Source of the DNA: Planctomyces sp. SH-PL62
GTDB lineage: Bacteria > Planctomycetota > Planctomycetia > Isosphaerales > Isosphaeraceae
Assembly: GCF_001610895.1 (NCBI RefSeq)
Contig: NZ_CP011273.1
Span: 1,054,001-1,118,000 of the forward strand
Reading direction: 5' to 3'
Length of the DNA: 64,000 nt
Below, piece by piece: positions 27,057-36,173 of this stretch. The translations under genes and the position numbers were made by a program. The first letter of the stretch is position 1, and each line of letters starts with the position of its first letter. The notes below the pieces were generated by a model, which was not told where the DNA came from, made no database searches, and saw only the letters and a program-made list of their open reading frames with translations.

Positions 27057-28535
27057 ATGTCGCACGTCCCCAACAGGCTTCAAGACGGTGTCTCCACCCG
27101 TCGCGAGATGCTCTGCCGCTCCGGCGTCGGCTTCGGCTCGCTCGCCCTTGGCGCGCTGCTTTCGGAGGCGGGCGGCCTGGGCCGGGCGGCCCGCGCCGCC
27201 GACGCGGCCGCGCCGATCAAGGGAGGGGTCGGGGTCAACCCGCTCCTCCCCAGGACGGCGCCCGCCGCCGCGAAGGCCAAGCGGGTCGTCCATCTGTTCA
27301 TGAACGGCGGGATGTCGCACGTCGACACGTTCGACCCCAAGCCGGCCCTCGCCAGGCACCACGGCAAGGAGGTCCCCAGCAACCTCCCCACCGAGCGCAA
27401 GACCGGCGCGGCGTTGGCCTCGCCTTACAAGTTCCGCAAGTACGGCGAGAGCGGCCTGGAGATCAGCGAGATCTTCGAACGCACCGCCCAGATGGCCGAC
27501 GAGCTCTGCGTGGTCCGGTCGATGCACGCCGACGTCCCCAACCATGAGCCCTCGCTGATGCTCATGAATTGCGGCGAGGCGCGGCAGGCCCGGCCGAGCC
27601 TGGGCTCCTGGGTCCTCTACGGCCTTGGGACGGAGAACCAGAACCTCCCCGGCTTCCTCGTCATGTGCCCCGGTGGGTATCCGATCGCCGAGTCCCAGAA
27701 CTGGCAGTCGGCGTTCCTGCCGGGCGTCTATCAGGGGACGTACCTCGACAGCAACAACACGGACATCGAGAAGCTGATCGCCCACATCCGGAGCCACGGC
27801 GTCGGCCCCCGCACCCAGCGCGCCCAGCTCGACCTCCTGGCCGAACTGAACCGCGAGCACCTGGATCGCCGTCGGCACGAGGCCGACCTGGAGGCGCGCA
27901 TCCAGTCGTTCGAGCTGGCCTACCGCATGCAGTCGGAGGCGGCCGACGCGTTCGACGTCGACCGCGAGCCCGAGCACGTCCGGGCGCTCTACGGCCCCGG
28001 CGTCCACGCCCGGCAACTGCTGGCGACCCGCCGGCTCCTGGAACGCGGCGTCCGGTTCGTCCAGCTCTGGCACGGCGCGGGCCAGCCCTGGGACCACCAC
28101 GACGACCTGGAGACCGGCCACCGCGAACTGGCCCGCCAGTGCGATCAGCCGATCGCCGCCTTCCTGTTCGACCTCAAGCAGCGCGGGATGCTCGACGATA
28201 CGCTGGTCGTCTGCACCGGCGAGTTCGGCCGCACGCCGACCGTCGAACTCCCCACGCCCGGCGCCAACGCCGGCAAGATGAACGGCCGCGACCACAACCA
28301 TTACGGCTTCACGGCCTGGCTGGCCGGCGGCGGCGTCAAGAAGGGACACGTCCACGGCGCGACCGACGAGCTGGGCTTCCAGGCGGTCGAGGACAAGGTC
28401 CACGTCCACGACCTCCACGCCACGATCCTCCACCTGCTGGGCTTCGACCACGAGAAGTTCACGTTCCACTACGCCGGGCGCGACTTCCGCCTGACCGACG
28501 TCCACGGCCGCGTCGTCCACGAAATCATCGCATGA
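27057..28535 (+). CDS. DUF1501 protein (alkaline-phosphatase-superfamily-like), exported
   Basis: A 492-aa protein of the DUF1501 family, related to sulfatases and phosphatases. A twin-arginine-like start (STRREMLCRSGVGFGSLALG) suggests Tat export. Conserved blocks include LFMNGGMSHVDTFDPKP, the mid-protein GTYLDSNN region, WDHHDD and CTGEFGRTP, followed by GRDHNHYGFTAWLAGGGVKKG. It sits 30 bp downstream of the PSD1 cytochrome and overlaps the next mini-gene by four bases (ATGA). Confidence 0.94.
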   Translation: MSHVPNRLQDGVSTRREMLCRSGVGFGSLALGALLSEAGGLGRAARAADAAAPIKGGVGVNPLLPRTAPAAAKAKRVVHLFMNGGMSHVDTFDPKPALARHHGKEVPSNLPTERKTGAALASPYKFRKYGESGLEISEIFERTAQMADELCVVRSMHADVPNHEPSLMLMNCGEARQARPSLGSWVLYGLGTENQNLPGFLVMCPGGYPIAESQNWQSAFLPGVYQGTYLDSNNTDIEKLIAHIRSHGVGPRTQRAQLDLLAELNREHLDRRRHEADLEARIQSFELAYRMQSEAADAFDVDREPEHVRALYGPGVHARQLLATRRLLERGVRFVQLWHGAGQPWDHHDDLETGHRELARQCDQPIAAFLFDLKQRGMLDDTLVVCTGEFGRTPTVELPTPGANAGKMNGRDHNHYGFTAWLAGGGVKKGHVHGATDELGFQAVEDKVHVHDLHATILHLLGFDHEKFTFHYAGRDFRLTDVHGRVVHEIIA

Positions 28536-28735
28536 GCATGAGTGCGAGACTCCTTTCCCCCCGCCGACTCCAGGCCCTGGGCATGGTCGCCATCGGAGCC
28601 CTGGCGGGGTTCGCCATCGCCACATCCTGGGGCCGGTTCGCGACCGCGCCGTCGGCCGACGCCCCCCCGGCGGCCGACGTCCGCGAGGCGGGGCCGGACG
28701 ACCTCACTCCGCCGGGACCGGCCACCGCCGAATGA
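28532..28735 (+). CDS. Mini membrane protein coupled to DUF1501 gene
   Basis: A 67-aa protein starting at the ATG that overlaps the DUF1501 stop (ATGA), with GC-rich third positions. It has a basic start (ARLLSPRRLQ), one hydrophobic segment (ALGMVAIGALAGFAIATSW) and a short Pro/Ala/Asp-rich tail. This resembles only the N-terminal signal-anchor of longer exported planctomycete proteins, so it may be a remnant or a genuine small anchor peptide. Confidence 0.6.
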   Translation: MSMSARLLSPRRLQALGMVAIGALAGFAIATSWGRFATAPSADAPPAADVREAGPDDLTPPGPATAE

Positions 28736-28915
28736 TCGGCGGGGCGACGTGTTGGCGCGGGGCGGCGGCGGTCATACGATGAGGGTTGATCCGGCCCCGA
28801 GAGGGCTCGTCGGCGAAGGGTCGCGGGGGGCCGCGATCGGCCCGCGCGAGACCCGGGAAGCCCGGAACGCGGCGACGCGGCTTGCACACCCCGGACACCT
28901 CACGAGGACCGCCCC

Positions 28916-31525
28916 GTGCGACGACTCCTGTTCGAACCGCCCCTCCCAGCCGTCCGCCCGGCCTCCTGGGCCGCCGCCTTGCTGGCCACGGCGCTCGTCG
29001 GCTCCGCCTTCGTCGTCGTCGCGGGGGCGCAGACGGCCCCCGATTCGGCCCCGGCCGTCGCGAGCCCGGCGTCTGTCGCGTCCAGCGATAAGGCTCCGGC
29101 CGCTTCGTCGAGGTCCTCGGCGTCCTTCATCCCCCGCGACAAGCTGACGATGTACGTCGAGTTCGACGGGCTCGACGCCCACGAGGAGGCCTGGAGCAAG
29201 ACCGCCGCCTATCGCATGCTGAACGACACGCCGCTGGGCGGGATGCTCGCAGAGGTCGGCGTGCCGCTTTTCGAACGATTCGCGGTCTGGCTCCCGAATC
29301 GAAAGATCAACGGCGACGAGGCGGTGGCGATCGTGAAGCACCTGGCCCGCAAGGGCTTCGTGCTCGCCTCCCACGCCGACCCGTCGGCCCCCCGGGGCTA
29401 TCGCTCCGTCCTGGTGCTGAGGGGGGCCGTGTCCAAGGAGGCCAAGCCCCTGTTCGGCCGCCTGATGGGTTCGTTCATGGATCCCGCGGTCAAGCCCCGG
29501 ATTGACCGCAAGTCGGGGCGCCCGGTCGTCACCGTCCCCGCGGCCGAAGCCGACCCCAAGGCGCCCGATCAGGGCTGGACCTGGTGGGACGAGGCGGGCG
29601 ACCTCGTCATCGGGCTCGCCCAGCCGTCCGACGCCGAGGCCGTCCTGGCGACGCTCGACGGCAAGACCCCGAGCCTGTCGGGATTCGAGCCGGTCGAGGC
29701 GCTCAAGAAGTCGGACGACGGCCTTGAACCGATCCTGACCGCCTACCTCCAGCCGGTCGAAATGCGGGCGGCGATGGGGGATGCGGCACCGTTGGTGGTC
29801 CCCGTGGATTCGGGCGTGCGGCGGATCGAGTATCGCTGGGGCTTCCAGGCCGAGGCCCTGGCCAGCGTGACCCGGATCGTGGCCCCGAAGCCCCGAACCG
29901 GTGCGCTGGCGTTCCTGGATTCGCCTTCGTTCGAGGCCAAGAAGCTGCTCCCGATCCCCGACAACGTGGAATTCTTCGCGTCGGCGTCGCTCAAGCCGGA
30001 GCAATGGTCGGCGTTGATGTCCGGGATGCTCAGCGAGGGGGCCGCGAAGGAGCATTACGACGCGATCGTCGAGAGCGTGCAGGCCCGAAGCCGCATGGAC
30101 TTCGAGAAGGACCTGCTTGGAAATCTCGGCCCCCGGGTGGTCGTCTATCTGGCGCCCAGCACCTCCGCGGCGACCGTCGAGGACGCGCCGGCGCCGAACC
30201 TGAGCGACCCGACCGCCCTGCTGAGTGCGCTGGGCCCGAGGATGCCCAAGCCCGTGCTCGTCGCCGAAGTGGGCGATCCGGCCCGCTTCAGCCGGGCCCT
30301 CGATGCGGTCATGCTCGAAGTCAACAAGCAGATCAAGACCGTGGCGGCCGAGCAGATCGCCGAGGCCGTCAAGGCCGAGGCCGCCGCGCAGCCCGGCCAA
30401 GGTCCCGGCGGGCCGGGAGGCCCGGGGGCCGACCGCAAGGAGCGCGCCCGCGAGGAGGCCGCGATCCCCGAATTCCGGCTGATCCCCGCCACGGGAGGCG
30501 AATCGGCGCGCACCTATATGTTCAACGTTCCCACGTCGTCGCCGTTGAAGACCTTCCCCGCGGGCTTCAAGCCGACCGTCCGGCTCGAAGGGAATTTCGT
30601 GGCCGTCTCGACCTCGCCCGAAGCGGCCCGGCTGGCCGTGGAGTCGCTCCGCCGCAAGCCGTGGACCCCCGCCGAGGACGTCGCGCAGGCCCTGGCGAAG
30701 ACCCCGGACGACGCGGTCCTGCTCCTGTACGGCGACTTCCGCGAGAACAACTCGGCCGTCCTCGCCAGCCTCCCCGGCACCTTGCAGACCGGCATCAACA
30801 CGGCGATCGCCCTGAGCGAGCGGATCATGAACCCACCGGAACCCGCCGTCGCCCAACCCGGCCGCGGCCCAGGCTATCCGGGGGGACCGGGCGGACCGGG
30901 CGCTCCCAACCTGCCGGGGATCTCTTCCAGCTCATCGCGGGGGATGGACTCGACGTCAGGCCCCGGAGGCAGGAACTCCTCGTCGATGGGGATGAGCTCG
31001 ATGCGAGGCTCGGGCGGACCGGGAGGTCCCGGAGGGCCGGGCGGCATGGCGTTCGGCGGACAGCCGGGCGGCCCGAACGCCGCTCCCGCGTTGAGCGGGG
31101 CCGATGGGACGATGATCCAGATCCGGGTCGATCCGGCGCATCTTCCGAAGTCGGACGAGCTCAAGGCCCTGATGTTCCCGTCGACGACCACCGTGGCCGT
31201 CGATGACGAGTCGATCCGCATCGCGACCCACGGCGCCTTCCCGGACGTGACCGCCCTCGTGGGAGCGCGGGGATTCCTGCCCGCCTTGCTGGCGCCGGCG
31301 ATCGCCAACGCCCGCGCCGCCGCCAAGGCCAGGGCCGAGGCCGCGGCCGCGCAGCCCGACGCGGGCGGCCAGGGCCAGCCCGGCGGCGCGTTGGGGCCCG
31401 GTGGCCCGGGGAGGCCCGGAGGCCCTGGCGGTCCCGGCGGTCCCGGCGTCCCCGGAGCGCCTGGAGCCCCGGGGGGGCCGGGGGCTCGGGGACCGGGCTC
31501 GGAGCGGGCCGGTCGGGATCGTTGA
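28916..31525 (+). CDS. Large secreted protein with collagen-like Gly-Pro-Gly repeats
   Basis: An 869-aa exported protein with a signal segment (WAAALLATALVGSAFVVVAGA). Residues 70-470 and 500-640 form two globular parts with no family I can name. Gly-Pro-Gly-Gly repeats occur around residue 490, at 645-720 (with Ser/Met-rich stretches) and as a long collagen-like tail at about 815-860 rich in GGPGGPG and GAPGAPG triplets. The start is GTG at 28916, with GAGG upstream. The gene follows the DUF1501 unit by about 180 bp and ends in a strong terminator. Function unknown. Confidence 0.8.
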   Translation: MRRLLFEPPLPAVRPASWAAALLATALVGSAFVVVAGAQTAPDSAPAVASPASVASSDKAPAASSRSSASFIPRDKLTMYVEFDGLDAHEEAWSKTAAYRMLNDTPLGGMLAEVGVPLFERFAVWLPNRKINGDEAVAIVKHLARKGFVLASHADPSAPRGYRSVLVLRGAVSKEAKPLFGRLMGSFMDPAVKPRIDRKSGRPVVTVPAAEADPKAPDQGWTWWDEAGDLVIGLAQPSDAEAVLATLDGKTPSLSGFEPVEALKKSDDGLEPILTAYLQPVEMRAAMGDAAPLVVPVDSGVRRIEYRWGFQAEALASVTRIVAPKPRTGALAFLDSPSFEAKKLLPIPDNVEFFASASLKPEQWSALMSGMLSEGAAKEHYDAIVESVQARSRMDFEKDLLGNLGPRVVVYLAPSTSAATVEDAPAPNLSDPTALLSALGPRMPKPVLVAEVGDPARFSRALDAVMLEVNKQIKTVAAEQIAEAVKAEAAAQPGQGPGGPGGPGADRKERAREEAAIPEFRLIPATGGESARTYMFNVPTSSPLKTFPAGFKPTVRLEGNFVAVSTSPEAARLAVESLRRKPWTPAEDVAQALAKTPDDAVLLLYGDFRENNSAVLASLPGTLQTGINTAIALSERIMNPPEPAVAQPGRGPGYPGGPGGPGAPNLPGISSSSSRGMDSTSGPGGRNSSSMGMSSMRGSGGPGGPGGPGGMAFGGQPGGPNAAPALSGADGTMIQIRVDPAHLPKSDELKALMFPSTTTVAVDDESIRIATHGAFPDVTALVGARGFLPALLAPAIANARAAAKARAEAAAAQPDAGGQGQPGGALGPGGPGRPGGPGGPGGPGVPGAPGAPGGPGARGPGSERAGRDR

Positions 31526-31551
31526 TTCGCCGCAGCCAGGTGGATTCGCGG

Positions 31552-31586
31552 CCGTCCCCGTCGCGCCGACCGGGGACGGTCTTTCC
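31552..31586 (+). terminator. Rho-independent terminator after the collagen-like gene
   Basis: Perfect 9-bp stem (ccgtccccg/cggggacgg), with three further pairs possible inside the ten-base loop, followed by tctttcc. Confidence 0.7.
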
Positions 31587-31657
31587 TCGCGAAGCCGATC
31601 GGCGCGCTTCGGTCAAGCCGTCGTCCTGAATCCTCTCTCGAATCGGAGGACTTATCG

Positions 31658-32104
31658 ATGGAACTCGTCAACGAAGTCACCGCCCACCTCGAGAACAAGC
31701 CCGGCCGACTCGCGAAGATCTGCTCCACGCTCGCCGCGGAGAAGATCGACCTGCTGGCCATCAGCGTCATGGAGACTTCGGGCCCCAGCGTCCTCCGCTT
31801 CGTGACCTCGGACCTCGAGGCGACCAAACGGGTGCTCACTTCGCTGGGGACCGAGTACACCATCGCCGAGGTCCTCGCCCTCCAGATCGACAACCGCACC
31901 GGGGCGCTGGCGAGCGTCCTGGAGAAGCTCGCCCAGGAGCATATCAACGTCGAGTACGCTTACGTCTCGTCCGAGTCGAGCCAGGGCAAGGCGATCGGCG
32001 TCCTCCGTACGACGAACGTGAAGAAGGCGCAGCAGATCCTGAGAGACGCGGCCGCCCCCGGCTCGGAGAAGTCCGGCGGCCGGCGCCCACTCCACGCGCG
32101 CTGA
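31658..32104 (+). CDS. Tandem ACT-domain protein
   Basis: A 148-aa cytoplasmic protein made of two ACT domains in tandem. The first covers about residues 3-68 (NEVTAHLENKPGRLAKICSTL), the second about 70-137 (ALQIDNRTGALASVLEKLA). ACT domains bind amino acids or other small ligands. Stand-alone two-ACT proteins occur in many bacteria as probable amino-acid sensors, but the ligand is unknown. ATG at 31658 with CGGAGG upstream. It precedes rsgA by 81 bp on the same strand. Confidence 0.9.
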   Translation: MELVNEVTAHLENKPGRLAKICSTLAAEKIDLLAISVMETSGPSVLRFVTSDLEATKRVLTSLGTEYTIAEVLALQIDNRTGALASVLEKLAQEHINVEYAYVSSESSQGKAIGVLRTTNVKKAQQILRDAAAPGSEKSGGRRPLHAR

Positions 32105-32185
32105 GCCCGGGGCTCGCGCCGAGGCCCCCGGCCCGTGGGCGCCCCGGCGCGAGCCCGTCCCATCCACCACTTGCGAAGGCCCCAC

Positions 32186-33358
32186 GTGGCGAACAAGAAG
32201 AAGAAGATCCGGATCGAGCTGAAGAAGAACCGTCAGAAGCGGACTCGCGCGAACGATTTCACGCGAGCGTTCGGCGATCAGGCCCCCGCCGCGGCCGAAT
32301 CGGTCTCCGGCGAGCGGGTCCGGCCGAAGGGCGAGATGTCGCGGCACCGGACCATCATGGCGGACGCCGCAGAGGCCTCGGCGGCCGATGCGTCCACCGG
32401 CGCGCCCGACGACTCCTCCAGTCGACGAGCGGTGGACCAGTCGGCCTGGCTTCCGGGCCGCGTCCTGCGGGTCCACGGGCTGCTCAGCATCGTGGAGACC
32501 GACGACGGCCGGACCTTCCCCTGCCACGTCAGGCGTATTCTCAAAAGCATGGCGATCGACGGCCGAAACGTCGTCGCCGTGGGAGACCGCGTCTGGTTCC
32601 GTCCTCCCGAAGCGGGGGGCGAGGAAGGCTTCATCGAGCGTGTCGAGACCCGCGAGGGGGTCGTCACCCGGAGCTATCGCGGCCGGAGGCACGTTCTGGC
32701 CGCCAACGTCGACTCCGTGTTCATCGTCTCGGCGCTCGCCGAGCCGGGGCTCAAGCTCAGCCTGGTCGATCGCTATCTCGCCGCGGCGGAGATCGGCCGC
32801 GTCCGCCCCATCATCATCCTGAACAAGGCCGACCTGGTGGACGTCTCGCTCTATCAGTGGGTCGTCGGCCTATACACGCAACTCGGCTACGAGACCATCG
32901 TCACCTCGGCCGCCGACGGTCGTGGCATCGACCGCCTGCGCGAGCTGCTGCGGCAAGGGGTCACGGCCATCTCGGGCCAGAGCGGCGTCGGGAAGAGTTC
33001 GCTGCTGAACACCATCCAGCCGGGCCTCAACCTCCGCGTCAACGAGGTCTCCGACTGGACGTCCAAGGGCAAGCACACGACGACCACCGCCGAATTGATC
33101 CGGCTCGAAGGCGGGGGATACGTCGTCGACACCCCCGGCCTGCGACAGTTCGAACTCTGGGGCGTCATGCCCGCCGAGCTTGAGGGCTGCTTCGTCGAAT
33201 TCCGCCCTTACATCCCCCTCTGCCGATTCCCCGATTGCTCCCACACCCATGAGCACCGCTGCGCCGTCAAGGACGCGGTCTACTGGGGATGGATCCACTC
33301 GGGCCGCTACGAGAGCTACTTGAAGCTCTACCACCAGAAGCCCGACGACGGCACCTGA
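32186..33358 (+). CDS. rsgA: Ribosome small subunit biogenesis GTPase RsgA
   Basis: Circularly permuted GTPase that matures the 30S decoding centre, 390 aa. Order is OB-fold (about 88-165), G4 NKAD at 213-216, G5 (TSAADG), G1 GQSGVGKSS at 264-272, G3 DTPG, then the zinc motif with Cys, Cys, His and Cys in CRFPDCSHTHEHRC. The N-terminal 85 residues are longer than usual, beginning with a Lys-rich stretch (ANKKKKIRIELKK) and a low-complexity linker. The start is GTG at 32186, with GAAGG upstream. Confidence 0.96.
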   Translation: MANKKKKIRIELKKNRQKRTRANDFTRAFGDQAPAAAESVSGERVRPKGEMSRHRTIMADAAEASAADASTGAPDDSSSRRAVDQSAWLPGRVLRVHGLLSIVETDDGRTFPCHVRRILKSMAIDGRNVVAVGDRVWFRPPEAGGEEGFIERVETREGVVTRSYRGRRHVLAANVDSVFIVSALAEPGLKLSLVDRYLAAAEIGRVRPIIILNKADLVDVSLYQWVVGLYTQLGYETIVTSAADGRGIDRLRELLRQGVTAISGQSGVGKSSLLNTIQPGLNLRVNEVSDWTSKGKHTTTTAELIRLEGGGYVVDTPGLRQFELWGVMPAELEGCFVEFRPYIPLCRFPDCSHTHEHRCAVKDAVYWGWIHSGRYESYLKLYHQKPDDGT

Positions 33359-33393
33359 GCGCCGAGGACGCCGCGTCTCCTTCTCATCCCTAC

Positions 33394-33780
33394 TTAATCG
33401 GCCACCAAAGGGACGAGGGCGCGGAGCTTGCGGTCGCGGAGGTAGAGTCCGAGCCAGGCGATGACGCCGACGACGACCGGCACGAAGAACATCCCGTCCT
33501 GGGCCTGAACGTGGGTCGCCACCGCGCCGCCGAGGTAGGCCAGCATGAGGAGGCCGCCGAGGTAGCGGGTCTTCGGGACGAGGTAGAGGACGAACAGCGT
33601 CAGCTCGATGACGCCGAGCGGCAAGGCGGAGCCGGCGGGATAGGTCTTTGACCAGTCTTCGATGAACCCCTTGGGCTGGGCGATCTTGAAGTAGGCGCTG
33701 GGCACGAACGGGACGGCGAGGAGGCCCGAGAGCACCCAGCCGGTCACACGCTGCCAGTTCGGAATCGGGTCCGTCATCAT
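33394..33780 (-). CDS. DoxX-like membrane protein
   Basis: A 128-aa protein with four predicted transmembrane helices and the DoxX-type pattern (VPFVPSAYFKIAQPKGF, then VIELTLFVLYLVPKTRYLGG). The DoxX_2 family is widespread and poorly characterised, sometimes linked to redox or thiosulfate metabolism. The ATG at 33780 is followed directly by a second ATG. It converges on rsgA with 35 bp between the stops. Confidence 0.8.
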   Translation of the reverse strand: MMTDPIPNWQRVTGWVLSGLLAVPFVPSAYFKIAQPKGFIEDWSKTYPAGSALPLGVIELTLFVLYLVPKTRYLGGLLMLAYLGGAVATHVQAQDGMFFVPVVVGVIAWLGLYLRDRKLRALVPLVAD

Positions 33781-34186
33781 GGTTATCGCACCTGAACGGT
33801 TGTTCTTTGGATAGATGCGACGCTTGTAACGTCCATTCGGCCCGACTGCAAGACAGGTTCCCGGCAAAGGGAATCCAGCCCGAAATTTTCGCGGCGCTTT
33901 CGAGGCCCGTTCCTCGACTAGAGACGAAGACGAAAGGGCTGATCGGGCCGGTCGGGTGGAACGACGCCCGATCGGTCCGGACGGATCTTGCCTCGCGGCG
34001 GCGTGGGAGATCCTTGCCCTCGGCCTCAAGAAACGGGGGCGGTCGTCGAATCCTCAACGTGTGACCCGCACGATTCCCGATGCGAGAAGATCGCGGTCAA
34101 AGAGCCTAAGGGCGGCTCGCGTCACGCGAGGGCGGGCTGGGGGAAGGGATTCCGCGTCCAGGCGAACCAGAGGAGTTGGGAGAGCC

Positions 34187-35329
34187 ATGCACGACGATCG
34201 AACCCTCGACCTCATGCGGAGTCAGGCGGCGGACGGTGCGGGCCGCGTCCGTGCCGGTCGAGTACGGCTGGCGTGGCTGAGCTGGGAGGCGGCGCTTTTT
34301 CTCCTGGTCTCGGCGATCGTCGCGATCATCCTCACGGCCAGGCTCGACGAGGTCGACGAGCCCGCTTCAAGCGGGACGCGCACCATCGGGGGCCACGACG
34401 TCCTGCTGGAGTGCCTGGCGCTGGGGGCCGGACGCGACGTTTTGATCTCGTCCGGTCGAGACGACACCGTAAGGTTCTGGGACCTGGACCCGAGCAAGCC
34501 CACCTGGCAACGGGAGCTGCTCAGCCTTCCGCACGGCACGCACCCTTACGCTCTGTCCCCAAGCCCCGACGGTCGCTATCTCGCCGTCGGCGGGTCGAAC
34601 CTTTTGACGTTGTGGGAGGCCCGCCCGGAAGGTTGGGAAGTGGTCGCGACGAAGGAGGGGACCGGCTCACGCTATCTGGCCTTCTCCCCCGATTCGCGGA
34701 CGCTCGCGATCGGCGGCGAGGACGGGGAGGTTCGGATCCTCGCGGCTCCGTCTCTGGCCGAGGCGGCCGTCCTCCGCGGGCTGACCGACATGGTGCATGC
34801 CGTGGGATTCTCGACGGACGGAGCCACCGTGGCCGCCTCGTCGTTCCGGGGCGAGTTCCTTCACTGGAACTGGAAGACCGGGCGTGAGGAGCCCCTCTCG
34901 CGCCAGTTGGGCCGCGTCGACTGTTTCGCGTTCGCTCCCGACGGCCGCTCCCTGGCCACCGCCCCATGTCGGCCCGGCGCAGGCCCGGAGGAGAGGGGGG
35001 CGAAGCTCTGGGACCTGCGCACCGGCGCGCTGCAAGCGACGTTCGGCGAGGAGGGGGGCAACGCGCTGGCCTTCTCGCCCGACGGCGGCCTTCTGGCGGT
35101 GGCCGGCCTGGACCAATCGATCCAGGTCTGGGACGTCGGGACGAAAACGCTTCGCGGCGAACTCGACGAGGGCCTGGGCTGGGTGAAGGCCGTCCTGTTC
35201 ACCCAGGACGGCTCCCGCCTGGCGTACGGCGGTCGTGACGGCGGCATCCGGTTCTGGGACGTGCCGGGCCCTCACGGCGGCGAGCACCTTGGCGCGACGG
35301 GCGTGCGGCCGAAGTCGAAGGCCGGGTGA
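34187..35329 (+). CDS. Membrane-anchored WD40-repeat protein
   Basis: A 380-aa protein with a cytoplasmic N-terminus, one transmembrane segment (ALFLLVSAIVAIILTA, about residues 36-51) and a WD40 beta-propeller with about seven repeats. Repeat signatures include SGRDDTVRFWDLD, AIGGEDGEVRI, LAVAGLDQSIQVWDV and YGGRDGGIRFWDV. The propeller would lie outside the inner membrane. The gene lies 211 bp upstream of an ECF sigma factor and kinase pair on the same strand and has a paralogue at 40251-41402. A sensor or scaffold role is inference. Confidence 0.85.
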   Translation: MHDDRTLDLMRSQAADGAGRVRAGRVRLAWLSWEAALFLLVSAIVAIILTARLDEVDEPASSGTRTIGGHDVLLECLALGAGRDVLISSGRDDTVRFWDLDPSKPTWQRELLSLPHGTHPYALSPSPDGRYLAVGGSNLLTLWEARPEGWEVVATKEGTGSRYLAFSPDSRTLAIGGEDGEVRILAAPSLAEAAVLRGLTDMVHAVGFSTDGATVAASSFRGEFLHWNWKTGREEPLSRQLGRVDCFAFAPDGRSLATAPCRPGAGPEERGAKLWDLRTGALQATFGEEGGNALAFSPDGGLLAVAGLDQSIQVWDVGTKTLRGELDEGLGWVKAVLFTQDGSRLAYGGRDGGIRFWDVPGPHGGEHLGATGVRPKSKAG

Positions 35330-35540
35330 CCGAAAACACGAGACCGGGCGACCCTCCTCACCTAACTCCACCGAGTTCCGGCGGAAAACCTTGGGGTGCC
35401 ACGGGTTCCGCGAACCCGTGGACCGCCGATCGCCGTCTCCCGACCCCCTCGAGATGGTGTTAAGTGAGGACTGTCGACCGGGCGCGTCGAATTCCGTAAG
35501 CTCGGATGGATTCGCATCGTCCCGGTCGGAGATCCTCGCG

Positions 35541-36173
35541 ATGAGCCGAGTCGGCGAGACCCCCAGCCCGCCGGTGGAACGCCTGCTGGATCAAGCTCGC
35601 GGGGGTGACGGCGCGGCGCTCGGGCTGCTGCTCCAGCGCTATCACAACTATCTGTCGCTGCTGGCGAGGGTGCAGATCGGCCGTCGGATTCAGGCCAAGG
35701 TCGACGTCTCGGACGTGTTGCAGGACGTCTCGCTGGAGGTCCATCGTCGGATCGGCGGCTTCCGGGGCGGGTCTGAGGGGGAATTCCTGGCCTGGATGCG
35801 GCAGATCCTCGGCGGGGTTCTGGCCGATCAAATCCGTCGGTACCTCGGCGCGAAGCGTCGTGACGTCCGCCTGGAGCGGGAACTGGGGGAGGATCTCGAT
35901 CGCTCCTCAAGGGCCATGGCTGGACCGTTGGCCGCCGTCGGCAGCTCGCCGAGCGCCCGCGCGTCGCGCCGGGAACAGGCCGTGATTCTGGCCGATGCGA
36001 TCAACGGCCTCCCCCCCGATTATCGCGAGGTCATCATCCTCCGGCAGCTCGAAGGGCTCAGCTTCCCCGAAGTCGCCGAACGGATGGAGCGCACCCAGGA
36101 CAGCGTGAAGAACCTCTGGGCCCGCGCCCTCGCCAGACTCCGACGCGGATTGGAGGCGCTCGATGGGGATTGA
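35541..36173 (+). CDS. ECF-type RNA polymerase sigma factor
   Basis: A 210-aa sigma-70 family protein. Region 2 includes DVSDVLQDVSLEVHRRI and the -10 recognition helix around FLAWMRQILGGVLADQIRRY. Region 4 is LPPDYREVIILRQLEGLSFPE followed by the HTH (VAERMERTQDSVKNLWARAL). ATG at 35541 has GGAG nine bases upstream. It overlaps the kinase gene by 11 bp, so the two are translationally linked. ECF groups encoded next to Ser/Thr kinases are known in planctomycetes; here no anti-sigma gene is visible and the kinase may replace one. Confidence 0.92.
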   Translation: MSRVGETPSPPVERLLDQARGGDGAALGLLLQRYHNYLSLLARVQIGRRIQAKVDVSDVLQDVSLEVHRRIGGFRGGSEGEFLAWMRQILGGVLADQIRRYLGAKRRDVRLERELGEDLDRSSRAMAGPLAAVGSSPSARASRREQAVILADAINGLPPDYREVIILRQLEGLSFPEVAERMERTQDSVKNLWARALARLRRGLEALDGD

